A stretch of DNA of 64,000 nt. It comes from Brachypterus glaber (lineage: Eukaryota; Arthropoda; Insecta; Coleoptera; Kateretidae). The translations under genes and the position numbers were made by a program. Each line of letters begins with the position of its first letter. The stretch's first letter is position 1. The notes beneath the pieces were generated by a model. It searched no databases and was not told where the DNA came from. It worked only from the letters and a program-made list of their open reading frames with translations. Positions 35,801-48,300 of the stretch are shown here, piece by piece. The stretch spans positions 36,918,774 through 36,982,773 of the forward strand of contig OY294049.1 of assembly GCA_958510825.1 (NCBI GenBank), written 5' to 3'.

Positions 35801-37583
35801 ATTTAGAATATTTCTGTCGATTAGCACATTTTAAGACGCGAGAAACACTACGTGGAATTCCCTAATATGCAAAAAATGTTTCTTTTTCAGATTAAATGGG
35901 CGCCAGATTTGCCAGATGGAGAGCTAAATTTCGTTTCCGTTTCAACCGATGGAAAAGTTAACAATTGGGTCTTAATGCAAAGTGACTTAAGTATGACAAC
36001 AATCATACAGTTATATTTGGATTCGGACAGTGTCCCTGGTCCAGATGGGACAAAATTTAAATTAAAAGGTAAATTTTGCTTTAAAAAGCAAACCTAATTT
36101 TGATATTTTTGTTTCTTTTTTTATGTGTTCAGGAATCGGCTTAGTTTAAAAACATTATGCGGAAAGTATTTTGAAATCCATTATTATTATTCTTATTTTT
36201 AGGGTGCGCTTCATGTTTAAAGCTGCATCCGAAAAATCCTTTCGTTTACCTAGTTGGTACTGAGGAAGGTTTAATTTACAAATGCAGTACAGCATACAGC
36301 TCTCTGTATTTGCTTACGTATCATGCTCATGAGCTACCTATTCACCGCATAGATTTCAATCATTTCAATGATAATATATTCATTTCTTGTAGTGGGGATT
36401 GGAGGATTAAGATATGGGAAGACAACAGGCTGTAAGTAGTGCAAAATTAATAAGTGCTTTTGGGAAAAATGTGGATAAATTGTGCAAGAACTTCCATAAT
36501 TGGTACTACCAAGGCGCCCTTGGTACTACTTGATTCCTTATTATTTACATTTTAAAGAATTCTACCTTTATTTTCAACGAAAACGAATAGATGTCTCCCC
36601 GCTCATTGCAACTACAAAATGGCTTCCTTTGGCATCACTAATTAAACTAATAACTTTAAATGATAATATTTGTATTTTTAAATCATATTATTTATATTTT
36701 TAGTGAACCTCTTTTCGTTTTCGATGTAGGAGAAAGAGTTGGTGATGTAAAATGGGCGCCATATTCTTCAACAGTATTTGCAGCAGTTACAATGGATGGG
36801 AAAGTTCACGTTTACGATTTAAACATTAACAAGTATAAATCTATGTGTGTCCAGGCAATAGTATCAAAACGAAAAAACAAACTTACAAGAATTTCATTTA
36901 ATCCTAAACTTCCGATCATAATTGTTGGAGACGACAAGTAAGATTTTTTCGTGATGGCCATCACCCCGGGGATCGTTTTAACATACCTAGCTGTGTGTAC
37001 GGGTACAGGAAGCACTTATAAGTGATAACTATATTAATATACTAATCTTAACTAAGAATAGTCAACTAGGAGGCGAAAAAACTGTTCTTGAAATTTTCTT
37101 ATACACCATGGTGCAATGTCACAAAACTTCGGGAGGAGTCAGCGATTGTAGGTGTTCATTTAGTCGATCTGGCCACAATATGTTGTGATCTGGCTTGTTC
37201 CAAGAAATTAGACAACGGACAACGGCCAGACTAAAAACCTATGTGTAATCGCTGAATCGTCTCGAAGTGTAGGTAAACTCCACTCGTTCGTAAAAAAACG
37301 TTTTCCGTATATCCGTTTCCCGCCGCAAAAAGTTTAGGACAAGAACTTAAACAAGAATTTCCACTTTTTGAATTATTTTTATTTTTTTTTAATTTTTAGG
37401 GGCTGCGTGACCCTACTAAAATTATCTCCAAATCTTCGAATCCCTTGCAAAGCAACAAAGAAGCAGCAGCATTTAAGTCAATGGAATTTGCAGTGTATGA
37501 AACTGGATAGACTTTTAGCATTGGTAAGGGAACCTTTGACATTATCATTACCGGATGATACGGCAGGAACAGAAGAATCGTAA
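29818..37583 (+). CDS. DNAI1: DNAI1, axonemal outer-arm dynein intermediate chain
   Basis: Eleven coding exons join in frame: 29818-29859, 30202-30300, 30930-31134, 32596-32858, 33710-34004, 34372-34533, 35477-35727, 35891-36068, 36203-36431, 36704-36937 and 37400-37583. The total is 714 codons (713 residues); the human protein is about 700. Recognised blocks are the N-terminal [13 protein letters not shown], an acidic Glu-rich stretch, [14 protein letters not shown], then a WD-repeat propeller from about residue 330 ([57 protein letters not shown]). The C-terminal KLDRLLALV helix ends the protein. DNAI1 sits at the base of outer dynein arms and links heavy chains to the axoneme. In insects expression is expected only in sperm and chordotonal cilia. 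The first exon (14 residues) is the least certain. Introns are full of MITEs but every splice site is canonical. Confidence 0.93.
31147..31925. mobile_element. element with CCCAGGTARCAA ends in DNAI1 intron 3
   Basis: The left end CCCAGGTAACAA is mirrored by the right end TTGCTACCTGGG. Inside, CACATATTAACGTG and TTTCACGTGAATGTCATGTT occur twice (about 31340 and 31872). It is about 780 bp with no transposase frame. The ends recall those of the element at 14177. Confidence 0.65.
32215..32395 (+). repeat. dispersed repeat, inverted copy at about 44783-44970
   Basis: Shared stretches include CCACCCGTCTAGAAAAGGTA, TTTCTGATAATGG and AATCATAGGTAAAATT. A third fragment with the same CCACCCGTCTAG end is at about 53441-53475 next to Psi exon 10. 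Confidence 0.75.
32432..32567. mobile_element. 136-bp MITE in DNAI1 intron 3
   Basis: GGGCCACTTGCACCAA and TTGGTGCAAGTGGTCC are inverted ends, flanked by TA. A lone end of the same family (CAAGTGGCCCTTAG) is at about 38387-38400. Confidence 0.75.
33253..33480. mobile_element. 228-bp MITE in DNAI1 intron 4
   Basis: CCGTAATTTCACACAAC and its complement form the ends, flanked by TA. A GGACTATAGTTGTGTG unit is doubled at the right end, and a matching doubled unit is at the left. Confidence 0.85.
34030..34283. mobile_element. hAT-type MITE, copy 2, in DNAI1 intron 5
   Basis: 254 bp, the same family and length as 21535-21788. It is flanked by a perfect 8-bp duplication, AACATTAC, at 34022-34029 and 34284-34291. 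It begins only 25 bp after the end of exon 5. Confidence 0.9.
34569..34756. mobile_element. MITE with internal tandem repeats in DNAI1 intron 6
   Basis: The ends GAGGGGTAAACCGC and GCGGTTTACCCCTC are exact inverted copies. Inside, CTCCAGATTACCTC and TTCAAAGATT alternate several times. Confidence 0.75.
34871..35052. mobile_element. MITE in DNAI1 intron 6
   Basis: TGAACTCCCCTCGTA at the left and TACGGGGGGAGTTCA at the right are inverted ends of an AT-rich element of about 180 bp. Confidence 0.65.
35098..35133. repeat. short perfect hairpin in DNAI1 intron 6
   Basis: TTCACTATTATC and GATAATAGTGAA flank CCCATGGGGAT. A second small inverted repeat follows at 35369-35421 (ATGGAGAGC/GCTCTCCAT). 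Confidence 0.7.
37138..37255. repeat. inverted repeat in the last DNAI1 intron
   Basis: GTCAGCGATTGTAGGTG...CTGGCC pairs with GGCCAGACT...TGTAATCGCTGA. The foldback probably extends out to matching ACTTCGGGAG/CTCGAAGTGT ends, so this is likely a MITE. Confidence 0.6.
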
Positions 37584-39085
37584 TTAAAAGTACGATTAAT
37601 TTATATAAATATTAAATTTTATGATCATACTTATTAGATTACTAATTAGGGTCAATTATATAGGTTTAATCTTCACTTAACAGTTCAAACTAGTAAGATA
37701 TAATGCTATTTCATTTTCATTAATTATATGTACCTATTTTAATTTAAGTATATCTGTTTTATTTTTCCAGATAAAGTTTATAATTTCAGGGCTAAGGATT
37801 GCCGACTCCAAATACCTACATTTACCAAAAAAAAAACATTTTCTTATAGTCGGTGCATTCATAGGCGCCGACTCCGGGGGCCATGGCCCCCTGGACTTAT
37901 AATAGGGGGCCGCCCCCCCTTTGGAATATTGTCTATACTTTTAAATATTATAAAAGCTTTACAATTTTTAAATATATTTTTAGTATTTTTTTCATTTAAT
38001 AAAAAATTATAACTAAAAAAAAATTGCCTCCCCCCCAAAGAATTTTAAAGATTCTGCGCCTATGCGCTTTGCAGTGCGCTCGGCTTGATGACGTCATCGC
38101 GGATGGTACCCTAGCGGCCAGCGGTTTGGGGTAGGTAACACTCTCTGCGGTGCTCGCGGCTTCGTGACGTCTTCGGAGGTAGGATTTCCAGCGGAAAAGC
38201 ATAAGCGTCAGCCGCCCAGCGACATTAACTGGTCTGGGATATCATTGCTTGGTGACGTCATCGTAGGTAGTACTCTCAGGGGCGAGTGCTAGTAGGCCAA
38301 TGATATTTGGGCTGGTAACATTAGGGTCACTTCATCTGTACTTGGTCTGTTTTGCTAACTTAAGACCTAGATCTAGTGTCCCTAGCAAGTGGCCCTTAGA
38401 GACCCCCTTTCGACATAATCAGTGTTGATTATTTAGATTGGTTACAGAGAAAAAACACAATTTGGCTTAACCGGTTATGCCATAACCGTTAAAAATAACC
38501 ATGTTTGTTGAAAGCTTGACACAAAAAGTCGGTTACTGAACATAACCGGTTTGATCAACAACCAAGGGTTTTTCCACAGTATTATAGACTATAGTTTCAA
38601 ATTAGTAGTTTGTCATTATTGGTTGTAAACCAATGGTTGCCAGTCGCAGTCGTACAGTAACTGTACTGTATACTTTGAGGCACGGATCTGTGGCTATGGG
38701 AAATATGTTTGGAATGTGTGTGTAAGTGGGAGGCCCGCTGCAAGCACGCACGCCTTATAACGCTTTTGACGGAAAGAGAGCGTGAATGATTCCTTCCCCT
38801 TTCGTTAGAGACTTTGTTTCATGAGCAGTTTGACTCAAACTTTTTTCCTTTTTCTTTGATTTCTTACCTTCTTTCTTCCTACGCTTGAGGTGATATATAC
38901 GTATGTCAAAAAATATAGAAACACAACATATAAACTCGCCATGATTTGAAAACCGAAAAGAAAATGGACCATTTGAAATGGTTGAAAGCTTCAACTTAAA
39001 ACCACGATTCAACAGCAAAATGTAAAACAGAGATAGTCTGTGTAAAATCTGAAATCCTCCAACAGTTCTACATCACGAAATACTA
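37584..39085. other. spacer between DNAI1 and Psi, repeat-derived
   Basis: A GC-rich foldback-like block is at about 37865-37920 (GGGGGCCATGGCCCCC). Three tandem-like copies of a unit carrying TGACGTCA or TGACGTCT follow at 38089, 38165 and 38253. AACCGGTTAT-type repeats are at 38470-38555. No gene is supported. Confidence 0.5.
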
Positions 39086-39199
39086 GGTTTGTTCGAGTTT
39101 TAGTCTGGATTATCTTATTGGCTATTTCAAGTCACATGGTAACACGGATTAAACCCCTATTGGTCAGAATTAGTTCATAATTCGAAACTCGAACAAGCC
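39086..39199. mobile_element. 114-bp MITE beside the Psi promoter
   Basis: GGTTTGTTCGAGTTT and AAACTCGAACAAGCC are inverted ends flanked by TA (39084-39085 and 39200-39201). It lies 132 bp before the Psi start codon, so it is in or next to the promoter. Confidence 0.8.
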
Positions 39200-39331
39200 T
39201 ATTGAGTTATTTTTTGTGTTGGCAGCACTTTAGTTACTAAATTCCTAACAAGCAAGCTGTCGGTTTCTCTACGCGCTGTACGGCACCATTTTATGTTGTA
39301 TGTTGTTTAATCTACGTTAATGTTTTAAAAA

Positions 39332-42300
39332 ATGAGTGATTATTCAGCGGTTGCTCCGCCACAACAAAATTTTAATCAATCTTCAGCGTTTGCTGCAGCT
39401 TTACAACGCGCTAAGCAGGTAGGACACGATGCATCATACACCCATAAGATCAAAAGAATGCCATCATATTATTTTACATTAAAACCTAATTTAATCACTT
39501 TTTCTAGATTGCGGCTAAAATTAACCCTGTTGGTGGTGCAAGTAATCCAGATTTGAGACCAAAAAGGCCCCTAGAAGACGGTTCAGGTATGATACAATAG
39601 GCATAGAATTGCTTCGTTTAGATCATAGGGACTAAATAAAATACTAATATAAAATAATATTTACAGAACCAGATCCAAAGAAAGGCCCAGGTTTACCTCC
39701 CCCACCTCAGCAATCACCCCAACAACCTCCCCGACCATTACAAAATCTAGGTAATATGGGAGGACCCGTTCTAGGAAATGGCCCCCAGATGAATGAAGAT
39801 ATTAAAGTTCCAGACAAAATGGTTGGATTAAGTAAGTATTTTCGTATTTTATCATAGGTTTTTACTCCTGAAGATTATAATAATTTTTATTTGATTTCAA
39901 CTGATATCTATATTGATTTACAATACTTTATTTTTATATTAGCAGATATCAATTATTTTATTAGTGGTATTTACTTTTGGTAAAATAGGGAAAAGACTAA
40001 AAAGGCTATAAATATAATAATAAATAAGTCACTTTAACAATAAAATTATCCTAATTTTCTTTATGAAAAATCACACTACTATTCTCAGGATCCATATTAT
40101 AAGAAAATTGAATAAAATTAATGAGCACCATTTAACAACTTAAAGCTAAATTAGGTCATCATGTTTTTGCACAGAAATATTTTTTTTTTTAATTTTTAAT
40201 TATAATATTTAACTTAAAAAAAAAACATATGTCTATCATTCTAAATAAAAACATTAGGGGTACCATTGAAAATATGCCCCATTTTTAAGTAGATGAAGTA
40301 TAAAATATATAAAAATATGAAGTAAAATCATTTTCCATTCATTTTTCCATGTTTCTACAGGCTTGTACCTTTTCATCCCTCCCAGGTATATTATGTGACC
40401 CAAACCTCATATTTTGTGCTAAAAACTCCTATATGCATGCTTTTCCCTCCATACAGCTCCTTTATCTTTCTCATGCATCATTTTCTTGTTTTCCACCAAA
40501 AATTATCTTAAGATTGTTATTTTTCCACGCTTTTTATAATGTTATCTAAACACCACTTTATTCAATTTGTAGGCAACTTTTACTTGCAATTCGTAAATTT
40601 TGAAAAAATTTTTGGGGCTATATATGATTCCCATGAACCATACATAATTATAGTCAATATACAGTTATTTGACATCACAGAATAGTACCTAAATACCTAT
40701 TTTCCATAACGAAAAGATCCTCGATTTGGTATTGTGTCCCCAACAGCGAATTACTAGGGTAAAATGGGTGAAATGCACAATACGATGGTATTTGAGTGTT
40801 ATTTTGTGATAAGGTCTGTCTGAATAGCTTGAATTTGACTTTTTTTTTTAATGCAGCTCATTCATTATTGATTCCGACTTAGCATAAATTTTCTATAAGA
40901 ATTTGCTTATCTCAGTTCTATACAATCTGTCTCTTTCTGTCCATTTTATTTTTGCATTATCCTGTAGAACCACATTTCCTCCAGCCTAATAAAATCGAGA
41001 AATTAACTGATAATTCTCTTAACTAAATAAGAAATAAAGTTTATTTAACTTTAGTTTCATAAGATATTAATTTTGGAGTGGCTACATAACCGCCACGGCG
41101 GAATTATTCATACATACAAACATACAAATAAATCAGACTTCCATAGTTATCAAATTATGACAAATTGTATTAATATCATTATGAAATAATATAAATAGAT
41201 TACATACTTTGTCATAATTCGATAACTGCTAACTAGATGACATTGCTACTTCAAAAAAGCACAGGACAGCAAAAAAAATCAGTTCACTCACCCTCAAAAT
41301 TGAAGGTTTGCTTATTTAAAGAAATAAAAAACAATTATTGACAAGAGGAGTGTTGTATTTTTAGTATTCGTATGTTTATATAAAATCCAGCATAGTTTAC
41401 TACTAAATGTTCATTTTAATGGATAAAAAAATGCATAGCTTAATTGCATTAAATACCTTACTATTTAATACACATTACATATAAACTTTTTTTATTTATC
41501 ACATCGATTGAACCCTTTCGCGAACAAGGCGCTCATGGCAGTTACATTTTTGCTAAAATAGTGATGGTGATTAATAAAAATTCAATATTTTTTATTTATT
41601 TTGGGGTTCTTAACCTTTTCGCGACGGGAAATGAGAGCTTCTTTGATATACAGGAAACATATACTTACGCTCGGTCGGGGTTTACACCTCGAGACAGAAG
41701 ATGTGTGGAACTACAGTTTATTACCGCCAAATTTCCACTGCTCTTTAGCAAGTGCTTCCCGTAGCTGTACACGAACCCCGTCACGAAAAGGTTAAAAAAC
41801 AGTTAAGTCGTGTAACCAGATGAAATATATGGGTGCCCGCGAAAGCGTTATCACTTGTAATTTTATTTGGAGCTCTAATTTATATGCAAAATGACGCAGT
41901 GTCCGCGAAAGGGTTAATATACTTTCAGATAATTTCAAGGGAATATTTAACTTCACATTTCCATTTATATTGCAGTAATTGGCCGTGGCGGCGAGCAAAT
42001 CACAAGATTGCAGTCAGAGACAGGTTGTAAGATACAAATGGCGCCCGACGCGCAGGGCATGCCAGACCGCATATGTTCATTGTCAGGTTCTAAAGAGGCC
42101 GTAAACCGAGCCAAGGAGCTCATCATGAGCATTGTGCATCAACGGGGTCGTTCTGAGGGCCTCCCCGGCCTTGAAATGAGCCCCATCGGCGGCAATCATA
42201 ACAATTTCCCAGGTTTTTATTCTCCTCTTAAAATAATTGCATGAACCTTTCAGTATTTGTTTTCTGACCTACATCTCCCAGTTATTTCAGTAAATTTTGA

Positions 42301-45300
42301 CTTGCATGTTCTAATTTTATTTTGTAATACTACATGGTGGCAGAACTGACTTTCTAAGCCATTTTCTCGAAAGCAGGGAAGCATGGCAGACTAACATCTC
42401 TACTCTTAATTTTCACTCCTCTAACAACCATAGTTCATAACATCCCTACTCCAAGAACCATACTCCATAATAACCATACTCTGTATCATCCCTACTTATT
42501 AACCCGAACTGTATGCACTCGATTAGCTTAATACATGTTTATTAGGATAGTGTAAATACTTTTTTCCATGTTGTACTTGTATTTATACAAAAATCTACCA
42601 AACTAATTCCATAGGTTGTACTCTTATAGCAACTTTCTTTACACTAACTACCGTAGTTGTTACTAGCGTATTTGTTAATACGGTATTTAACTCCCGTGTA
42701 AACGCCTTTTTATTTACGAGTATTTATTACGCGTATAAGGGGGAGTTGGCCCCCTCTCTTTTTCACCCACTTAAAATAAACGTAGAGTTGAAATTCGGTA
42801 CACATGCTCTGATAACAATACAATTTTACATAAATATCCCCCCTTTACCCCCTATACCCCCGAAACTAACCCCCTCTATGTTTCGCTCACTTAAAATAGA
42901 TCATTTAAAATTAAAAGTGCATAACATACTTATCCTGTGACAACGAAAATTTCCTTATAAATTAAACATTACCTTTCCCCCAACATAGCTCATGCGGCAT
43001 TAACCTTCTTTCTGTTTTACCCACAAAAACTGAAATTTGGTATGTATGGTTGTAACTTAAATCTCTGGTTTACCTCCAATAAGGGTTGCTTTACACAATA
43101 ATAAAGGATAACTAAAAAACTTGAAAATAAAATTAAATAAAAACAAGTTTTTAAACTTCTTAATTAAGTACATATTACGTACCTATAACTAAAAAGTAGA
43201 AAACAAGATATTTATACAAATTTACAGATACGAGATTTTTAAAAGAAGGGTTTTAACATTTAAAAATGTTAAAAAATTGAATTCCAAAAACCTTTTTTTT
43301 TAAACCTGGTTTTTGTAAATTGGTATAAATGTCTTGTTTTCTACTTTTTAGTTATACCTATGTAATATGTGATTAATAGAATGGGTTTAAGTTTAAAAAC
43401 TTGTTTGATATATTATTTTTATATTATTTTATTTATACGCTACTTTTTTTTTGGTTATTATGTGTAAACGCTCTGGATTTAATAGATACTAAGAAATACC
43501 TTATTTATAACTAGTTGTTTATCGAGTAAGTGTTAAACTAAGTACCAATCGAGTGCATATAGGGCAGAGTTCTTGAAGTTCTCGAGTAGGGATGTTACGG
43601 AGTAGGAGAAAAAATTGTAGGGATGTTAATTTGCGTGAAGGATAGCAAAGAAACTAAAAAGATAAACGAAGAATTGGACTCAGAAACCCGTCAAGAAACT
43701 GATTTTGTGATAATAAATCGCTTTGCAGAATTATTTCATTTTAAAAATTTAACTATATACTGACATAAAATATTTTTGCCATAATGTCTACTGAAAAATT
43801 TTCTTTATTTTAATATTTACTCTAGGATCTCTGCGTTTTCGAGAATTTCGTTTACGAATCACTCTACATTTTAGTACTTTTAACACAAATTAATATAATT
43901 TTTTGGTCCAACAGCGATCTTAAATTTTTAAAGTAAACCATATTTACTATTATCAAGCTCCTTTTTTTTGCATTCAAAATATTAGAATGTTTTAAAAATC
44001 GGCTGATTCTATAAACAAAAAAAAAGCCTAAAATAATACCCTAAAACTGGCCGTTTTAAAATACTATTTCAAAAACTATTTATTGTATTCTCGATTGTAT
44101 TTTATCAACTATTTTTTCGTGTAAAATGCTGAAAAAGTTTAAATTGCTGTTCATGATTGTGAAATGATTGGAAAATTATGGATCTTGGGCTGTCTTGTTT
44201 GTTTTTGTCTGCCTAGATTTGCCTAAAACCTCACCGGATGTTAGAGTTCCGTAAAAGTTAAGAACAAATCGAATACACAGGAAAATCCACAGAAAAAAGT
44301 CCAAAGCGCTTTGCTTTTAAAGTTCCTTTTTTCTAAAAGGAAAGAAAATTTTGCATGCGCGTCCAAAGCTAATTTAAAATAAATGTACCGATTAATTTAA
44401 GATTAGTTCATGTATAATTATGATTTTATTTTGCGATAGTTATATTTATGCTTGGGCTAGTAATACATGTTCTGCGTTTAAAATAGTTATATTATAGGTA
44501 TAGACAATATTATTGACTCAAAAGGTACACTAATATTGACTTACAATGCTAATTTTTACCAGTTACATTTTGTATTTTATCAAAATGAATGGTATACTGA
44601 GTCAACTCCGCGCAGAATCTATCTGTGTTGATGCTCATTTTTTTCCTGTTTTATGATTGGCAGAATAAATTTAATTCCCCATGTATGGTTAATTATCTTG
44701 TGTTTCAAATTTAAAACATTATTTTGAAATTTAATAAAAAATCCAATATATTTGAAAAGCAACAAGAAAAATCTGAAACGGGTACCTTTTCTAGACGGGT
44801 GGAAAAATGAGGAAGTTTATAAAATAAGATATTAAATTGACTTCACTTTTCCTGTAGTTTTGGACCATTGTCTTTTGTTTTTTCTTTGTAGCTTTTTCAG
44901 AATGTTTTTCTGGCCGCACCATTATCAGAAATGTATTAAAAGAAAAATTAATTGAAATTAATTTTACCTATGATTGAAATTTTACTAGTGTCAAAATTTG
45001 ACATCTAATTAAAAATGTAAAAATATATCAAAATTTATATAAATATATCTCGGAAACTAATAGTCCTACGATAAAAATGATGCCATATGTTTTTGTAGGC
45101 AATTAAACATTATTTTTATTTATATAAAACATTTTACTATTCCTTAAAACGACTTTTGTTTGATTAACGCAGTCGTCCCTCCGAAGTGACTGATCGATTT
45201 CGTGCTTTTTAGCACTCTTCAGAGCCACATATCGGTAGTAGGGACAACTACGAAAATCAAATCCTTTCCATATATCTCTATATGGAGTTTAAAAATCGTT

Positions 45301-48300
45301 GTAAGGAAAAGCAAAAACAGCTAGCGACATCTACTGCTAAAAACAGAGACTGGATAATTTTATTTATGCAAAACATTTTGTCCCACTATAAATAATAAGT
45401 GAGATCACTAAAAATATAGATTTTGTCCATTTTTCAAATCGGACATTGCGTTCAAAAGTTATAAGCACGGGTCGGATGGAAGTAGCCATTACCGGGGGCA
45501 TGCAAAAATTAGAATTTTAAAACACTCTTTTTTTAAGTAAATAGACAGTTTAAACTATTGTTCACCAAGCGGAATGTCATGTCGACGCTGTTAATACTCA
45601 GTGAGTCACTTGGTCATGATCCATGACTCATAGAGAAAGACTTATTTTTTTTTTTTGAAAATTTTTTCTTTTTCAAAAAACGAATAGTTAATACAAAAAT
45701 ATTGTTTGTCTTTATGAGTCATGGACCATGACCAAGTGACTCACTGAGTATTAACAGCGTCGACATGGCATTCCGCTTGGTGAACAATAGTTTAAAGTGT
45801 CTATTTACTTACGGAAAAATTATATCCTATGCCGACGACACTGTAGTTGTCTTTGAGGGTGACTTCTGGGAAGATGTTTTTACGAATGCCGAACTGGAAA
45901 TGCAAAAGGTGTATGCCTGGCTTAACGAAAGTCTTCTAAGCTTGAATATTTTAAAAACTCAGTTCATCACTTTTTCTCCCACTGCAATTGGCCAACCACA
46001 TTTAAATACTTTAAAAATTCATGAGTATAGTTGCAAACTTTCAGCCAATTGTCAGTGTAAGTTCATTAATAAAACTAAAACGGTAAAGTATCTGGGTATA
46101 GTTATAGATCAATCTTTGAAATTGGAGGAACATGTCACGAGTCTAGTAAGAAAACTCAGAATTCTAACCTATAAATTTTATCAAATTCGAGACATTTTAA
46201 ATAAAATAACTTTAATTATCATTTATAATGCTTTGGTGGAATCTATTCTTAGGTATGGCATAACTGCATGGGGTGGAAGTTACAACAATGTCATAAGTAC
46301 TTTAGAATGTCATGTCGACGCTGTTAATACTCAGTGAGTCACTTGGTCATGATCCATGACTCATAGAGAAAGACTTATTTTTTTTTTTTGAAAATTTTTT
46401 CTTTTTCAAAAAACGAATAGTTAATACAAAAATATTGTTTGTCTTTATGAGTCATGGACCATGACCAAGTGACTCACTGAGTATTAACAGCGTCGACATG
46501 GCATTCCGCTTGGTGAACAATAGTTTAAAGTGTCTATTTACTTACGGAAAAATTATATCCTATGCCGACGACACTGTAGTTGTCTTTGAGGGTGACTTCT
46601 GGGAAGATGTTTTTACGAATGCCGAACTGGAAATGCAAAAGGTGTATGCCTGGCTTAACGAAAGTCTTCTAAGCTTGAATATTTTAAAAACTCAGTTCAT
46701 CACTTTTTCTCCCACTGCAATTGGCCAACCACATTTAAATACTTTAAAAATTCATGAGTATAGTTGCAAACTTTCAGCCAATTGTCAGTGTAAGTTCATT
46801 AATAAAACTAAAACGGTAAAGTATCTGGGTATAGTTATAGATCAATCTTTGAAATTGGAGGAACATGTCACGAGTCTAGTAAGAAAACTCAGAATTCTAA
46901 CCTATAAATTTTATCAAATTCGAGACATTTTAAATAAAATAACTTTAATTATCATTTATAATGCTTTGGTGGAATCTATTCTTAGGTATGGCATAACTGC
47001 ATGGGGTGGAAGTTACAACAATGTCATAAGTACTTTAGAAACAGTTCAAAATAGTATTCTAAAAATAATATTTAAAAAACCTCGGTTATATCCTACAGAC
47101 TTATTATATACGGAAACAGATCTACCTAAGATTAGAACAATTTACATTACTCAATGTATTCTATGGATAAACAAAAGTATATCTGAAAAAGGCCTCACAT
47201 ATAACAAAAATAGATCTACTAAAGCCAATTGTCTACAAATACCATTGTTTAAAAATAATTTTCAACAAAGAACTGCTTTTTATTTTGCTCCTAAATTTCA
47301 TAACCTTCTACCAAGAGAAATAACTCAGTTAATAGACTTAAAAAAATATAAAAAGTTTAAGTTAGAAACTAGAAGATATATAAATACACATCAAACTAAT
47401 TTTCTAAATATTTTTAATTAAACTTATTCTCCTACAGTTCCAGTCTCAACTTTATTTAATATTATATTAAACAATTTCCTCAGTATTAGATATCAAGTAT
47501 TGGTAGTTTAGAATTTCGCTTCTTCAAAGTTATTAAAACATTTCTTTTCTTTTGTCGCAAAAAACTTTTTGAAATTATATTGCATAATTAAAATAAAATT
47601 AATCAAAAGTGGTCTGTCTCACGCACAAGCTTTTGCTTAGGTGAAAGACCAAATTTATTTTTTTTTATCAGAATTACGAACTATAAAACCTTTTAATTTT
47701 CTCTTGATTAATTATAAACACTTAATCTATAAAAAATGTATTTTATGTATTGTAATATGCTGAAATAATCAGAATAAATAAATAAATGAAAAAAAAAAAC
47801 TTGAAAAAAGAGTTTTTTAAAATTCTAATTTTTGCATGCCCCCGGTAATGGCTCCTTCGATCTGACCCGTGGTTATAAGTATTACATACAAATCGATCGA
47901 CACACAGACTTACTTTTTTCAACCGTCACTTTTTTCATATTTTCTCGACGTTTCGTGACATTCTTAAGTCGAAAATGCAAAAAATAAAATGATTTTTCGG
48001 TCGATTTTAATAACGGGTGTTTCCACCCGTAAAACTTCTAAAAACATTTTCTTACAGTTATTTGTAAGACGAAAATTCCACTCAATTTAACCTAAATGTC
48101 AAAAATTATCAAAAGCACAATGGGTAATAAAATATCACTAAAAGTAATTTTCAAACCACTAATCATAGCTGCCTTGATTCATATTTTTTACTCAGATAGA
48201 TCCTACGCGAGTTTTTTATAAAAGCCTGTTTACATCGGGAAGAGTATTTTACTCCTAGTATAAATTTAGTCCCAACTTACACCGAAGCGATTTAAATTCG

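Noticed and set aside
45765..47421. host gene encoding a reverse transcriptase-like protein
   Set aside because: It lacks the first half of the RT domain, has a LINE 3' tail with poly(A), and lies in a transposon-filled intron.
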